From positions 124,001 to 188,000 of the forward strand of contig NZ_JAFFZM010000002.1 of the NCBI RefSeq assembly GCF_017676345.1: a DNA stretch of 64,000 nt, given 5' to 3'. The position numbers and the translations under genes were made by a program. Under the pieces are notes generated by a model. That model worked only from the letters and a program-made list of their open reading frames with translations. It made no database searches and had not been told where the DNA came from. The stretch comes from Streptomyces smyrnaeus (GTDB lineage Bacteria > Actinomycetota > Actinomycetes > Streptomycetales > Streptomycetaceae). Positions 17,931 to 30,759 of the stretch are shown piece by piece (the stretch's first letter is position 1; each line of letters starts with the position of its first letter).

Positions 17931-19061
17931 GTGAAGATCCGGGTTGAACGCGATGTGCTCGCGGAGGCGGTGGCCTGGACGGCCAAGAGCCTCCCCGCCC
18001 GCCCGCCGGTGCCCGTGCTCGCGGGCCTGCTGTTGAAGGCGGACGACGGCACCCTGAGCCTCTCCGGCTTCGACTACGAGGTCTCGGCGCGGGTCTCGGT
18101 CGAGGCGGAGGTCGAGGAGGACGGCACGGTGCTGGTCTCCGGCCGGCTGCTGGCCGACATCTGCCGCGCCCTCCCCAACCGCCCGGTGGAGATCTCCACA
18201 GACGGTGTACGGGCGACCGTCGTGTGCGGCTCCTCCCGCTTCACCCTGCACACCCTGCCGGTGGAGGAGTACCCGGCGCTGCCGGAGATGCCGTCGGCCA
18301 CCGGCACCGTCCCCGGCGAGGTCTTCGCCGCCGCTGCCCAGCAGGTCGCCATCGCGGCCGGGCGGGACGACACGCTGCCGGTGCTGACGGGTGTGCGGAT
18401 CGAGATCGAGGGCGACACCGTCACGCTGGCCTCCACCGACCGGTACCGCTTCGCGGTGCGCGAGTTCCTGTGGAAGCCGGAGACCCCGGACGCCTCGGCG
18501 GTGGCCCTGGTGCCCGCCAAGACGCTGCTGGAGACCGCGAAGTCGCTCAGCGGTGGCGACAGCGTGACGCTGGCACTGTCCGGCTCCGGCTCCGGTGAGG
18601 GGCTGATCGGTTTCGAGGGCGCCGGGCGGCGGACGACGACGCGGCTGCTGGAGGGCGACCTGCCGAAGTACCGCACGCTGTTCCCGACGGAGTTCAACTC
18701 CGTGGCGGTGATCGAGACGGCGCCGTTCGTGGAGGCCGTCAAGCGCGTGGCACTGGTGGCCGAGCGCAACACCCCGGTGCGGCTCAGCTTCGAGCAGGGG
18801 GTGCTCACCCTGGAGGCCGGTTCCAGCGACGATGCACAGGCTGTGGAGAGGGTCGACGCCGATCTGGAGGGCGACGACATCTCGATCGCCTTCAACCCCG
18901 GCTTCCTGCTGGAGGGGCTGAGCGCCATCGACTCGCCGGTGGCGCAGCTGTCGTTCACGACCTCGACCAAGCCGGCTCTGCTCAGCGGCCGGCCGGCCAA
19001 GGACGCCGAGGCCGACGAGGCCTACAAGTACCTGATCATGCCCGTCCGGCTCTCCGGCTGA
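17931..19061 (+). CDS. dnaN: DNA polymerase III sliding clamp (beta subunit)
   Basis: 376 residues from GTG 17931, with AGGAGGCGG upstream; the frame is open further up but that part is origin DNA. It begins MKIRVERDVLAEAVAWTAK and has the three repeated clamp domains, with the C-terminal peptide-binding strand YKYLIMPVRLSG. The dimeric ring tethers replicative and repair polymerases to DNA. It is followed 76 bp later by gnd, recF and the DciA-like gene. Confidence 0.97.
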   Translation: MKIRVERDVLAEAVAWTAKSLPARPPVPVLAGLLLKADDGTLSLSGFDYEVSARVSVEAEVEEDGTVLVSGRLLADICRALPNRPVEISTDGVRATVVCGSSRFTLHTLPVEEYPALPEMPSATGTVPGEVFAAAAQQVAIAAGRDDTLPVLTGVRIEIEGDTVTLASTDRYRFAVREFLWKPETPDASAVALVPAKTLLETAKSLSGGDSVTLALSGSGSGEGLIGFEGAGRRTTTRLLEGDLPKYRTLFPTEFNSVAVIETAPFVEAVKRVALVAERNTPVRLSFEQGVLTLEAGSSDDAQAVERVDADLEGDDISIAFNPGFLLEGLSAIDSPVAQLSFTTSTKPALLSGRPAKDAEADEAYKYLIMPVRLSG

Positions 19062-19137
19062 GGTCGTATTCGGCTGGGCGTAGGGTCGAATGCGAACGAA
19101 ACTGCGACAACGTGAGAAGCACAGCTAAGGGGCAGTG

Positions 19138-20076
19138 ATGGAGCTCGGTCTGGTCGGTCTCGGGAAGATGGGCGGCAACATGCGTGAGCGCATCCGCCGC
19201 GGGGGCCACACGGTCATCGGGTATGACCGGAACCCGGACGTCGCCGACGTGGGCAGCCTCAAGGAACTGGTCGAGTCGCTCAGTGCGCCGCGCGTGGTGT
19301 GGGTGATGGTGCCGGCGGGTTCGGCCACCCAGTCGACCATCGACGAGCTCGGCGAGCTGCTCTCCCCCGGTGACCTGGTGGTCGACGGCGGGAACTCGCG
19401 CTGGACCGACGACGAGAAGCACGCCGACGAGCTGAAGGCCAAGGGCGTCGGCTTCGTCGACTGCGGTGTCTCCGGTGGGGTGTGGGGCCTGGAGAACGGC
19501 TACGCGCTGATGTACGGCGGCTCGGCCGAGGACGTGGCGAAGGTGCAGCCGATCTTCGACGCGCTCAAGCCCGAGGGCGAGTTCGGCTCCGTCCACGCGG
19601 GCAAGGTCGGCGCCGGCCACTTCGCCAAGATGGTCCACAACGGCATCGAGTACGCGATGATGCAGTCCTTCGCCGAGGGCTGGGAGCTGCTGGAGGCCGC
19701 CGACTCGGTGACCGATGTACGCGAGGTCTTCCGCTCCTGGCAGGAGGGCACCGTCATCCGCTCCTGGCTGCTGGACCTGGCGGTCAAGGCGCTGGACAGC
19801 GACGAGCACCTGGACGCGCTGCGCGGCTACGCGGCGGACTCGGGCGAGGGCCGCTGGACGGTGGAGGCCGCGATCGACAAGGCGGTGCCGCTGCCGGCGA
19901 TCACCGCTTCGCTGTTCGCACGGTTCTCCTCCCGGCAGGAGGACTCTCCGCAGATGAAGATGATCGCCGCGTTGCGCAACCAGTTCGGTGGGCACGCGGT
20001 GACGGCCGCGGAGAAGTCCGGGGAGCCGGGCGCCGACGCCCCGGGGGCCGACGTCACTCCGCCCACCGGAGGCTGA
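19138..20076 (+). CDS. gnd: 6-phosphogluconate dehydrogenase, short (GntZ/YqeC-like) type
   Basis: 312 residues from ATG 19138 (GTG 19135 is adjacent; AAGGGG lies upstream). The NAD(P)-binding motif is [17 protein letters not shown]. Substrate motifs are [22 protein letters not shown] and [21 protein letters not shown]. At about 300 residues it is the short, decarboxylating type, generally NAD-preferring. It oxidises 6-phosphogluconate to ribulose 5-phosphate. Its insertion between dnaN and recF is typical of Streptomyces and some other actinobacteria. Confidence 0.93.
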   Translation: MELGLVGLGKMGGNMRERIRRGGHTVIGYDRNPDVADVGSLKELVESLSAPRVVWVMVPAGSATQSTIDELGELLSPGDLVVDGGNSRWTDDEKHADELKAKGVGFVDCGVSGGVWGLENGYALMYGGSAEDVAKVQPIFDALKPEGEFGSVHAGKVGAGHFAKMVHNGIEYAMMQSFAEGWELLEAADSVTDVREVFRSWQEGTVIRSWLLDLAVKALDSDEHLDALRGYAADSGEGRWTVEAAIDKAVPLPAITASLFARFSSRQEDSPQMKMIAALRNQFGGHAVTAAEKSGEPGADAPGADVTPPTGG

Positions 20077-20086
20077 CGGCCAGGCG

Positions 20087-21229
20087 ATGCACGTCACGCA
20101 TCTCTCGCTCGCTGATTTCCGCTCGTACGCCCGGGCCGAGGTGCCGCTCGGTCCGGGCGTGACGGCGTTTGTCGGGCCGAACGGCCAGGGCAAGACGAAT
20201 CTGGTCGAGGCCGTCGGCTATCTCGCCACGCTGGGCAGCCACCGGGTGTCGGCGGACGCGCCGCTGGTGCGGCAGGGCGCCGAGCGCGCCGTCGTGCGTG
20301 CACAGGTGCGGCAGGGAGAGCGCGAGCAGCTGATCGAGCTGGAGCTGAATCCGGGCCGGGCCAACCGGGCGCGGATCAACCGCTCGTCGCAGGTGCGGCC
20401 GCGCGATGTGCTGGGCATCCTGCGGACGGTGCTGTTCGCGCCCGAGGACCTGACGCTGGTCAAGGGCGACCCTGGTGAGCGGCGCCGGTTCGTGGACGAG
20501 TTGGTGACGGCCCGCGCCCCGCGGATGGCGGGGGTGCGCTCGGACTACGAGCGGGTGCTCAAGCAGCGCAACAGCCTGCTGAAGTCGGCAGCCATGGCGC
20601 GGCGGCACGGCGGTCGGGGCGTGGATCTGTCGACGCTGGACGTGTGGGACCAGCATCTGGCGCGGGCGGGGGCGGAGTTGCTGGCGCAGCGGCTGGATCT
20701 GCTGGCGGTGCTGGGCCCGCTGGCTGACAAGGCGTACGAGCGGCTGGCGCCGGGCGGCGGGCCGGTCGCGTTCGAGTACCGGGGTCCGGTGTCCGGCGCG
20801 GCCCTGCCGCAGGCCGCGGGCGGGAGCTATACGCAGGAGCTGTACGCGGGGCTGGTCGCGGCGCTGGGCGAGGCCCGTAAGCAGGAGATCGAGCGCGGCG
20901 TGACGCTGGTCGGCCCGCATCGCGACGATGTGCTGCTGCGGCTGGGGGAGCTGCCCGCGAAGGGGTACGCCAGCCATGGCGAGTCGTGGTCGTACGCGCT
21001 GGCGCTGCGGCTGGCCGCGTACGAGCTGCTCAAGAGCGAGGGGCACGAGCCGGTGCTGATCCTGGACGACGTCTTCGCCGAGCTGGACACCAGACGGCGT
21101 ACCCGGCTCGCGGAGCTGGTGGCACCCGCCGAGCAGGTGCTGGTGACCGCCGCGGTGCCGGACGATGTGCCGGATGTGCTGGCGGGGACGCGGTTCTCGG
21201 TTGCGGACGGGGAGGTGACCGGGCTGTGA
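20087..21229 (+). CDS. recF: DNA replication and repair protein RecF
   Basis: 380 residues. Walker A is [17 protein letters not shown], Walker B is [13 protein letters not shown], and an SMC-like signature lies just before it ([16 protein letters not shown]). RecF helps load RecA at gaps in DNA. It starts 10 bp after gnd and its TGA overlaps the next GTG. Confidence 0.96.
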   Translation: MHVTHLSLADFRSYARAEVPLGPGVTAFVGPNGQGKTNLVEAVGYLATLGSHRVSADAPLVRQGAERAVVRAQVRQGEREQLIELELNPGRANRARINRSSQVRPRDVLGILRTVLFAPEDLTLVKGDPGERRRFVDELVTARAPRMAGVRSDYERVLKQRNSLLKSAAMARRHGGRGVDLSTLDVWDQHLARAGAELLAQRLDLLAVLGPLADKAYERLAPGGGPVAFEYRGPVSGAALPQAAGGSYTQELYAGLVAALGEARKQEIERGVTLVGPHRDDVLLRLGELPAKGYASHGESWSYALALRLAAYELLKSEGHEPVLILDDVFAELDTRRRTRLAELVAPAEQVLVTAAVPDDVPDVLAGTRFSVADGEVTGL

Positions 21230-21789
21230 GCGATCCCGGGTCCGGGCAGGAGGACACCCCGGCCGAGCGGGAGCCGCAGAAGCCGCCCGCGACCAGTGGT
21301 GTGGATCTGGCGCGGGTCGCGCTGCGTGCGGCCAAGGAGCAGGCGCGGGCGCGGGGGGCCGAGGCGCAGCAGCGTCGGCAGGCCCGCCGGGGCGGTGGGC
21401 TGCGTTCGGGCGCCCGGCGCGACGGTCGGGACCCGCTGCCGCTGGGCGCCGCCGTCAGCAGGCTGATCGCGGAGCGGGGCTGGGAGACCCCGGCGGCGGT
21501 CGGCGGGGTGATGGGGCGCTGGCCGCAGCTGGTGGGGCCGGAGGTGGCGCAGCACTGCGAGCCGCAGCGGTACGACGAACAGGAGCGCACGCTGCTGGTG
21601 CGGTGCGACTCGACGGCGTGGGCGACGCAGCTGCGGCTGCTGGCGCCGAGGCTGGTGGCGCGGCTGAACGAGGACCTCGGCCAGGGCACCGTACGGATGA
21701 TCAAGGTGCGGGGTCCTGAGGCCCCGCGCAAGGGGTACGGACCGCTGCGGGCACCCGGTAGCAAGGGTCCGGGCGACACGTACGGGTGA
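21226..21789 (+). CDS. DUF721 protein, DciA-type helicase-loader candidate
   Basis: 187 residues from GTG 21226, overlapping the recF stop (GTGA) with GGGGAGG upstream. The N-terminal half is charged and disordered. The C-terminal DUF721 domain contains [33 protein letters not shown] and [22 protein letters not shown]721 includes DciA, the ancestral loader of replicative helicase DnaB; the mycobacterial homologue Rv0004 sits in the same recF-gyrB slot. The helicase-loading role here is inferred from the family and position. Confidence 0.88.
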   Translation: MSDPGSGQEDTPAEREPQKPPATSGVDLARVALRAAKEQARARGAEAQQRRQARRGGGLRSGARRDGRDPLPLGAAVSRLIAERGWETPAAVGGVMGRWPQLVGPEVAQHCEPQRYDEQERTLLVRCDSTAWATQLRLLAPRLVARLNEDLGQGTVRMIKVRGPEAPRKGYGPLRAPGSKGPGDTYG

Positions 21790-24178
<2,389 letters not shown>

Positions 24179-24323
24179 GCGGCTGCCCCATGAGCCGAAC
24201 GCGCCGGCCGAGTCGGTTTGACAGCCGCCGGACCCTCTCCGCCGTGGCTTGTCGCCGTTGCGGCGGGAAAGTTTTCGCCGTAACGCGCGACTGCCGCGCA
24301 TACCCCAAGGACCTGATCTGAGC

Positions 24324-26936
24324 ATGGCCGACGAGATCCCCACCACCCCAGAGCCGACGCCCGAGAACGCCCCCGCGCCCGACAGCGCGCTGGTGGACAC
24401 CGAGGCGGGTGCCCGCGTCGAGCCCGTCAGCCTCGAGACGGAGATGCAGCGCTCCTACCTCGACTACGCGATGAGCGTGATCGTGAGCCGGGCGCTGCCC
24501 GACATCCGCGACGGCCTCAAGCCGGTGCACCGCCGGGTGCTGTACGCGATGTACGACGGCGGCTACCGCCCCGAGAAGGGCTACTACAAGTGCGCCCGCG
24601 TCGTCGGCGACGTCATGGGCACCTACCACCCGCACGGTGACACCTCCATCTACGACGCACTGGTGCGGCTGGCGCAGCCGTGGTCGATGCGGATGCCGCT
24701 GGTGGACTCCAACGGCAACTTCGGCTCGCCGGGCAACGACCCGGCGGCGGCCATGCGGTACACCGAGTGCAAGATGGCCCCGCTGGCCATGGAGATGCTC
24801 CGGGACATCGACGAGGAGACCGTCGACTTCCAGGACAACTACGACGGCCGCAACCAGGAGCCGACGGTCCTGCCGTCCCGCTTCCCCAACCTGCTGATCA
24901 ACGGTTCGGCCGGTATCGCCGTCGGTATGGCGACCAACATCCCTCCGCACAACCTGCGGGAGGTGGCCGCCGGTGCGCAGTGGTACCTCGACCACCCCGA
25001 GGCCTCCAACGAGGAACTGCTGGATGCCCTCATCGAGCGGATCAAGGGCCCGGACTTCCCCAGCGGCGCGCTGGTCGTGGGCCGTAGGGGCATCGAGGAG
25101 GCCTACCGCACCGGGCGCGGTTCGATCACCATGCGGGCCGTGGTGGAGGTCGAGGAGATCCAGGGCCGCCAGTGCCTGGTCGTCACCGAGCTGCCCTACC
25201 AGGTCAACCCGGACAACCTCGCGCTGAAGATCGCCGACCTGGTCAAGGACGGCCGGATCGGCGGCATCGCCGACGTCCGCGACGAGACGTCCTCGCGTAC
25301 GGGCCAGCGGCTCGTCATCGTCCTGAAGCGGGACGCGGTCGCCAAGGTCGTCCTCAACAACCTCTACAAGCACACCGATCTGCAGACCAACTTCGGTGCC
25401 AACATGCTGGCACTGGTCGAAGGCGTGCCGCGCACCCTGTCGCTGGACGCCTTCATCCGGCACTGGGTCGCGCACCAGATCGATGTCATCGTGCGCCGCA
25501 CCCGCTTCCGGCTGCGCAAGGCCGAGGAGCGCGCCCACATCCTGCGCGGGCTGCTCAAGGCGCTGGACGCGATCGACGAGGTCATCGCGCTGATCCGGCG
25601 CAGCCAGACCGTCGATGAGGCCCGCGAGGGGCTGATGGGGCTGCTGACGATCGACGAGATCCAGGCCAACGCGATCCTGGAGATGCAGCTGCGCCGGCTG
25701 GCCGCACTGGAGCGGCAGAAGATCACCGCCGAGCACGACGAGCTGCAGGCGAAGATCAACGAGTACAACGCGATCCTCGCCTCCCCGGAGCGGCAGCGTC
25801 AGATCATCGGCGAGGAGCTGCGCGCGATCGTCGACAAGTTCGGCGACGACCGGCGTACCAAGCTGATCCCCTTCGAGGGCGACATGTCCATCGAGGACCT
25901 GATCGCCGAGGAGGACATCGTCGTCACGATCACCCGTGGCGGCTACGTCAAGCGCACCAAGACGGACGACTACCGGGCCCAGAAGCGCGGCGGCAAGGGG
26001 GTGCGCGGCACGAAGTTGAAGGAAGACGACATCGTCGACCACTTCTTCGTCTCCACCACCCACCACTGGCTGCTGTTCTTCACCAACAAGGGCCGCGTCT
26101 ACCGGGCCAAGGCGTACGAGTTGCCGGACGCCGGGCGGGACGCGCGCGGCCAGCATGTGGCGAATCTGCTGGCCTTCCAACCGGATGAGCAGATTGCCGA
26201 GATCCTCGCCATCCGGGACTACGAGGCGGCCCCCTATCTGGTGCTGGCCACCAAGTCCGGCCTGGTCAAGAAGACGCCGCTGAAGGACTACGACTCGCCC
26301 CGCTCCGGCGGCGTCATCGCCATCAACCTCCGCGAGATGGATGACGGCCGCGACGACGAGCTGATCGGCGCCGAGTTGGTCTCTCCCGACGACGATCTGC
26401 TGCTGGTCAGCAAGAAGGCGCAGTCGATCCGCTTCACCGCAACCGACGAGGCGCTGCGTCCGATGGGCCGGGCCACCTCCGGTGTCAAGGGGATGAGTTT
26501 CCGCGAAGACGACGAACTCCTCTCGATGAATGTCGTGCGGGCGGGTACGTTCGTGTTCACGGCGACCGACGGCGGGTACGCGAAGCGGACCAACGTGGAC
26601 GAGTACCGGGTCCAGGGACGCGGCGGTCTCGGCATCAAGGCCGCCAAGATCGTGGAGGACCGGGGGTCACTGGTCGGCGCGCTGGTGGTCGAGGAGACCG
26701 ATGAGATCCTCGCCATCACGCTCGGCGGCGGTGTGATCCGTACGCGGGTCAACGAGGTGCGGGAGACCGGCCGTGACACCATGGGCGTTCAACTGATCAA
26801 CCTGGGCAAGAAGGACGCGGTTGTCGGCGTCGCACGTAACGCCGAAGCCGGTCGAGAGGCCGAGGAAGTGGAGGCCGCGGCGGGTATCCCCGAAGAGGGG
26901 GAGCAGCAGGACGCGCCCGACCCGGACGACGACTAG
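24324..26936 (+). CDS. gyrA: DNA gyrase subunit A
   Basis: 870 residues from ATG 24324; the open frame further upstream is not GyrA-like. The breakage-reunion domain has [20 protein letters not shown] and the catalytic Tyr in [10 protein letters not shown]. The quinolone region reads [15 protein letters not shown], so the position matching E. coli Ser83 is Thr and that matching Ala84 is Ser. Six C-terminal beta-pinwheel blades follow, with the GyrA box [10 protein letters not shown], and an acidic tail. It follows gyrB by 145 bp. Confidence 0.97.
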   Translation: MADEIPTTPEPTPENAPAPDSALVDTEAGARVEPVSLETEMQRSYLDYAMSVIVSRALPDIRDGLKPVHRRVLYAMYDGGYRPEKGYYKCARVVGDVMGTYHPHGDTSIYDALVRLAQPWSMRMPLVDSNGNFGSPGNDPAAAMRYTECKMAPLAMEMLRDIDEETVDFQDNYDGRNQEPTVLPSRFPNLLINGSAGIAVGMATNIPPHNLREVAAGAQWYLDHPEASNEELLDALIERIKGPDFPSGALVVGRRGIEEAYRTGRGSITMRAVVEVEEIQGRQCLVVTELPYQVNPDNLALKIADLVKDGRIGGIADVRDETSSRTGQRLVIVLKRDAVAKVVLNNLYKHTDLQTNFGANMLALVEGVPRTLSLDAFIRHWVAHQIDVIVRRTRFRLRKAEERAHILRGLLKALDAIDEVIALIRRSQTVDEAREGLMGLLTIDEIQANAILEMQLRRLAALERQKITAEHDELQAKINEYNAILASPERQRQIIGEELRAIVDKFGDDRRTKLIPFEGDMSIEDLIAEEDIVVTITRGGYVKRTKTDDYRAQKRGGKGVRGTKLKEDDIVDHFFVSTTHHWLLFFTNKGRVYRAKAYELPDAGRDARGQHVANLLAFQPDEQIAEILAIRDYEAAPYLVLATKSGLVKKTPLKDYDSPRSGGVIAINLREMDDGRDDELIGAELVSPDDDLLLVSKKAQSIRFTATDEALRPMGRATSGVKGMSFREDDELLSMNVVRAGTFVFTATDGGYAKRTNVDEYRVQGRGGLGIKAAKIVEDRGSLVGALVVEETDEILAITLGGGVIRTRVNEVRETGRDTMGVQLINLGKKDAVVGVARNAEAGREAEEVEAAAGIPEEGEQQDAPDPDDD

Positions 26937-26954
26937 GACAACTAGGAGCAGGGC

Positions 26955-27527
26955 GTGAGTGGTGCTCAGCCGCAGCCGAAGGCTCAGCCGCAGGCGAAGC
27001 CCCCGTCCCCGGCCCAGCCGCAGCCCGAGCAGCAGCCGCACCGGCCGCCGCAGGCCTATCCGTCGCCGGATCCCGGGCAGGCGGGGCGGTCGGGTCGGCC
27101 GGAGCCGGGTCCGGAAGCCGTACGCAAGCCCCGCACCGGGGCGCGTACGGTTCCGCGGACGCGCAAGGCCCGGCTGCGGGTGGCGAAGGCCGACCCCTGG
27201 TCGGTGATGAAGGTCAGCTTCCTGCTGGCCGTCGCGCTGGGGGTGTGCACCGTCGTGGCGGTCGCCGTGCTGTGGATGGTGATGGACGCGATGGGCGTCT
27301 TCTCCACCCTGGGCGGCACCGTCAGCGAGGCCACCAGCGCCGAGGGCAACGGCGGTTTCGATCTGGAGACCTTCCTCTCGCTGCCCCGCGTCCTGCTCTT
27401 CACCTCGCTCATCGCGGTGATCAACGTGGTGCTGGCCACCGCGCTGGCCACCCTGGGTGCCTTCATCTACAACCTCTCGGCCGGCTTCGTCGGCGGCGTC
27501 GAGCTGACGCTGGCCGAGGACGAGTAG
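26955..27527 (+). CDS. DUF3566 membrane protein
   Basis: 190 residues from GTG 26955 (AGGAGCAGG upstream), 18 bp after gyrA. Residues 1-75 are Pro/Gln-rich and then basic. A transmembrane hairpin follows, with segments near 88-112 and 147-175, matching the DUF3566 pattern (VMKVSFLLAVALGVCTVVAV then ALATLGAFIYNLSAGFVGGVELTLAED). This gene sits after gyrA in most actinobacteria (Rv0007 in M. tuberculosis). Its function is unknown. Confidence 0.88.
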   Translation: MSGAQPQPKAQPQAKPPSPAQPQPEQQPHRPPQAYPSPDPGQAGRSGRPEPGPEAVRKPRTGARTVPRTRKARLRVAKADPWSVMKVSFLLAVALGVCTVVAVAVLWMVMDAMGVFSTLGGTVSEATSAEGNGGFDLETFLSLPRVLLFTSLIAVINVVLATALATLGAFIYNLSAGFVGGVELTLAEDE

Positions 27528-27620
27528 GCGCCCCGCCCCGGTCCGCGGGAGCCGTCCCCGGGCCCCCGTGGAACCGATTTGGGACCACGGCTGAAGTGCG
27601 CTAACCTTTCTGTGCAGCGC

Positions 27621-27694
27621 GCGGCTATAGCTCAGACGGTTAGAGCGCTTCCCTGATAAGGAAGAGGCCCCAGGTTCAAGTCCTGGTAGCCGCA
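27621..27694 (+). tRNA. tRNA-Ile (GAT)
   Basis: A 74-nt cloverleaf: acceptor GCGGCTA/TAGCCGC, anticodon arm CTTCC-CTGATAA-GGAAG with anticodon GAT, T arm with GGTTCAAGTCC. The CCA end is not encoded. Confidence 0.97.
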
Positions 27695-27715
27695 CAGTGG
27701 CAAAACGCAAGAACG

Positions 27716-27751
27716 GAAGGCCCGGCCCCTCGGAAGAGGGACCGGGCCTTC
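27716..27751 (+). terminator. tRNA-Ile terminator
   Basis: GAAGGCCCGG (27716-27725) pairs perfectly with CCGGGCCTTC (27742-27751), followed by TGCGTG. Confidence 0.85.
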
Positions 27752-27975
27752 TGCGTGCCGTGTGTGGTTCCCGGTGACGGTGGGTGGCGGGCGAGTGTGG
27801 TGCTGCTGATGGAGACAAAAGAGTCCTTGTCCGCAAAGAGCTCTCTTTCTCGACTGTCGTGCAACCTTCTGGGGCTTTCGAGGATCTCCTTCCCCGAGTC
27901 AACAGACTCCTTCGAAACTTGGGCCCTTCCACGAGCAGCCGGCTCGCGGGGCCCCTTCTCCACTTGGGGAAACAC

Positions 27976-28878
27976 ATGCGTATGCGTGCCACTGCCGCCG
28001 CCGTGAGCGGTGCCCTGGCTCTGTCCGCTCTCGCGATACCGGCCGCCCTCGCTGCCGAGGCGCCGGCGAAGGACGCGGGTGCGGCGGTCCGCGCCGCCCA
28101 CGACGCCGACGTGCGCAAGGCCGCCTCCACGCAGCGTGAGGCCGCCCCGTTCGGGATGCGCGCCACCACGCCCGACGACGGCTACGGCGACACGACGGTC
28201 TCCGACGTCGTGGTCAACGGTGGCAAGGACGTGGTGCTCGGCACCACCAAGACCAAGACGGTGACGGTCTCCTACAAGGTGACCGACGACTCCGGTGTCG
28301 CCTGGGCCGATTCCGTGCTGTGGCACGGTTCGAGCGTGGACGACATCGATACCGGTGTCCTGGCGAACGAGGACGAGGCCACCTGTACGGTGACCTCGGC
28401 CACCACCGCCACCTGCAAGCAGACCTTCACCATCGACCCGCAGGTGGATCTGTTCAACGCGGCTGCGGGCACCTGGAAGGTAGCGGTCATCGCGCAGGGC
28501 AACGACGCGGACTGGGTGGACCGGGACGTCGCGAAGACGTTCGCGATGAAGCGCTACTCCAAGCTCACCGTGAACGCTTCCCCGGAGCCGGTGAAGAAGG
28601 GCCGGACGATCACCATCTCCGGCTACCTCTCCCGGGCCAACTGGGACACCTCCAAGTACGCGGGCTACACCAAGCAGGCGGTGAAGCTCCAGTCGCGTCC
28701 GATGAGCGGCGGCAGCTACGCCACGCTCAAGTCGTACACCAGCGGCAGCGGTTCGTCCGCCGGGAAGGTCAAGACCACCCGTACCGCGGGCAAGGACACC
28801 TGCTGGCGCTACTCCTTCGCCGGTACCTCGACCACGCCGTCGGTCACCTCGAAGGGCGACTGCGTGGACGTCCGCTGA
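27976..28878 (+). CDS. secreted protein of unknown function
   Basis: 300 residues from ATG 27976, with GGGGAAA upstream. A clear signal peptide covers about residues 1-29 (Arg-rich start, Ala/Leu core, AALAAEA cleavage region). The mature part reads like beta-rich, Ig-like modules (TVSYKVTDDSGVAWADSVLWHG; SKLTVNASPEPVKKGRTITISGYLSRA), which resembles exported cell-surface proteins of Streptomyces. Four cysteines occur as likely disulfide pairs (CTVTSATTATC; CWRYSF with GDCVDVR). A frame open back to 27784 lacks a start signal and is probably chance. I do not recognise a function. Confidence 0.8.
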   Translation: MRMRATAAAVSGALALSALAIPAALAAEAPAKDAGAAVRAAHDADVRKAASTQREAAPFGMRATTPDDGYGDTTVSDVVVNGGKDVVLGTTKTKTVTVSYKVTDDSGVAWADSVLWHGSSVDDIDTGVLANEDEATCTVTSATTATCKQTFTIDPQVDLFNAAAGTWKVAVIAQGNDADWVDRDVAKTFAMKRYSKLTVNASPEPVKKGRTITISGYLSRANWDTSKYAGYTKQAVKLQSRPMSGGSYATLKSYTSGSGSSAGKVKTTRTAGKDTCWRYSFAGTSTTPSVTSKGDCVDVR

Positions 28879-29054
28879 GCGCCGCCCGAGGGATGGGGGA
28901 GTGACGGGGCGGGCCACGGCCGTCGAGCCGCCGGCCCGCCCCGGTCCCGGCCCGCCGGCGCCGCCGACGTTTGCGCCACTGCGGGCCCTGGTACCGGTAG
29001 CGCGTCCTGACCGTCGGCGCCGACGAGCGCCTCCTCGGCGAGCGGAGTGCTGTG

Positions 29055-30167
29055 ATGACCGGTCCCGATCCCGGGCCGCGGCCCGAGAACGAGCCTGAGC
29101 ACGGGCAGGAGCCCGGGCGCGCCCCCGAGCACGAACCGGAGCGCGGGCCCGAGAGGGAGCCAGAGAAGCCAGAGCCCGCGGCCGTGCGGGATCCCGAACG
29201 GGAGAAGACGTCCGGCCGGCGGCCCGAGGGGCCACCGCACGCGCGCAGCGGCACCCTCGGGCAGACGCTCAAGCGCACCCTGACCGAGTTCAAGGAGGAC
29301 AACCTCTCCGACACGGCCGCGGCGCTCACCTACTACTCGGTGTTGTCGATCTTCCCCGCGCTGATCGCGCTGCTCTCGCTGGTCAGCCTGGTGATGAGCC
29401 CGAAGAAGATCATCAGTACCTTGAACGACCTGGTCAGCTCGATCGGCCCGGCGTCCGCCGTCGACACGTTCAAGAAGCCGATCGAGTCCATGGCCTCCGG
29501 CTCCGGCACCCCCACCGTGCTGCTGATCGTCGGCGCTCTGGGTGCGCTGTGGACGGCCTCCGGGTACGTCGGAGCCTTCATCCGCGCCTCGAACGTGATC
29601 TACGAGGTGGAGGAGGGCCGCTCCGTCTTCAAGCTGCGGCCCGTGCAGCTGCTGGTGACGCTGATCGCGGTGCTGCTCCAGGCGCTGGTGCTGATCGCGC
29701 TGGTGATCAGCGGGCCGCTGGCGAAGAAGGCCGGGGACGCGCTGGGCGCCGGGGACGCGGCGGTGACCGCGTGGAACTGGGCCAAATGGCCGGTGATGGT
29801 GCTCGTGGTCATCCTGATCATCGCGGTGCTGTACTACGCCTCGCCCAATGTGCGCATCCGTGGTTTCACCTCGGTGCTGCCCGGTGCCGCGCTGGCGCTG
29901 CTGGTGTGGCTGATCGCCTCGGTGGGGTTCGCGTTCTACGTGGCGAACTTCGGGTCGTACAACAAGACGTACGGCACGCTGGGTGGGGTCGTGGTCTTCC
30001 TGGTGTGGCTGTGGATCACCAATCTGGCCATCGTGCTGGGTGCCGAGTTCAACTCCGAGCGGGAGCGCGGCCGGCAGCTGGGCGAGGGTGTGCCCGGCGC
30101 CGAGCGGGAGATCCAGCTGGAGGAGCGTTCCAGTGCGAAGCGGAAGAAGCGCTCGCGGACCGCGTGA
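29055..30167 (+). CDS. YihY/BrkB (UPF0761) family membrane protein
   Basis: 370 residues from ATG 29055 (a GTG lies one codon upstream). The first 75 residues are a Glu/Pro/Arg repeat-like disordered stretch. The family core begins LKRTLTEFKEDNLSDTAAAL, then TYYSVLSIFPALIALLSLV, and ends with VFLVWLWITNLAIVLGAEFN; six membrane segments are visible. The C-terminus is basic and cytoplasmic. The family was once called ribonuclease BN; its real function is not established. Confidence 0.9.
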   Translation: MTGPDPGPRPENEPEHGQEPGRAPEHEPERGPEREPEKPEPAAVRDPEREKTSGRRPEGPPHARSGTLGQTLKRTLTEFKEDNLSDTAAALTYYSVLSIFPALIALLSLVSLVMSPKKIISTLNDLVSSIGPASAVDTFKKPIESMASGSGTPTVLLIVGALGALWTASGYVGAFIRASNVIYEVEEGRSVFKLRPVQLLVTLIAVLLQALVLIALVISGPLAKKAGDALGAGDAAVTAWNWAKWPVMVLVVILIIAVLYYASPNVRIRGFTSVLPGAALALLVWLIASVGFAFYVANFGSYNKTYGTLGGVVVFLVWLWITNLAIVLGAEFNSERERGRQLGEGVPGAEREIQLEERSSAKRKKRSRTA

Positions 30168-30329
30168 GGCGGCGTCGGCGGTGGTCTGTGCCGCACCTCG
30201 GCGTCCGGCCCGGAAAACCGCAGACGGCACGTCGGGGCGCCGCCGGGCCGACCCGGCTGTACGGGGAGGCTGTTGGGTATCATCGGCCGCCAGAGAGGTC
30301 CCAATGTCTATGAAGGACGAGGTAGCGCG

Positions 30330-30464
30330 GTGAAGAAGCTTTTCCTGGTCGCACTGGCCGCCATCGGCGGTCTCCTCGTGTACCGCCAGATCCAGGCGGA
30401 CCGCGCCGAGCAGGATCTGTGGACGGAGGCGACCGACTCCGTGCCCGCAGGTTCGGGTGTGTAA
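30330..30464 (+). CDS. DLW-39 family small membrane-anchored peptide
   Basis: 44 residues from GTG 30330 (GAGG upstream). It starts MKKLFLVALAAIGGLLVYRQ, one short membrane helix, followed by a charged stretch with the DLW motif (AEQDLWTEATD). This matches the small DLW-39 family of actinobacteria, which is conserved but uncharacterised. It is easily missed by gene finders. A strong terminator follows directly, so it is probably a monocistronic gene. Confidence 0.85.
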   Translation: MKKLFLVALAAIGGLLVYRQIQADRAEQDLWTEATDSVPAGSGV

Positions 30465-30484
30465 CCCCAGCGAACAGTGAACGA

Positions 30485-30517
30485 GAGGCCCCGGCCGCCC
30501 ATGGCGACCGGGGCCTC
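30485..30517 (+). terminator. terminator after the DLW-39 gene
   Basis: Perfect 10-bp stem GAGGCCCCGG / CCGGGGCCTC, 20 bp after the stop. Confidence 0.88.
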
Positions 30518-30670
30518 CGTCATGGTCGGCGTCCCTGAGTGAGCGGACCGCCAGCGGTGGAAGCCCTGAATCAGCCCCTGTTCTGCGGGATTTCGGGGTG
30601 GCGGGCGGTGCGGGGGCAGGACGGCGTACAGCGGGAGCGCTGTTGCCGTACCGTGACACATTCCCCCTTG

Positions 30671-30691
30671 TTGCTTGCTCCTGCAAAGCAA
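30671..30691. promoter_or_regulatory. near-palindrome upstream of the VWA gene
   Basis: TTGCTTGC-TCCT-GCAAAGCAA is a near-perfect inverted repeat in an AT-richer patch about 70-90 bp before the ATG at 30760. A possible operator; no family assigned. Confidence 0.35.
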
Positions 30692-30759
30692 TACCGTGCT
30701 CAAGCAAAGCTGCCGCAGGCGAGCTGGAGACCGAGCAGAGGTCCGAGGGGGACGAAGGT

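Noticed and set aside
27784..27975. Upstream extension of the secreted protein gene
   Set aside because: The frame is open but codes no signal peptide; ATG 27976 gives a perfect signal peptide and has a ribosome site.
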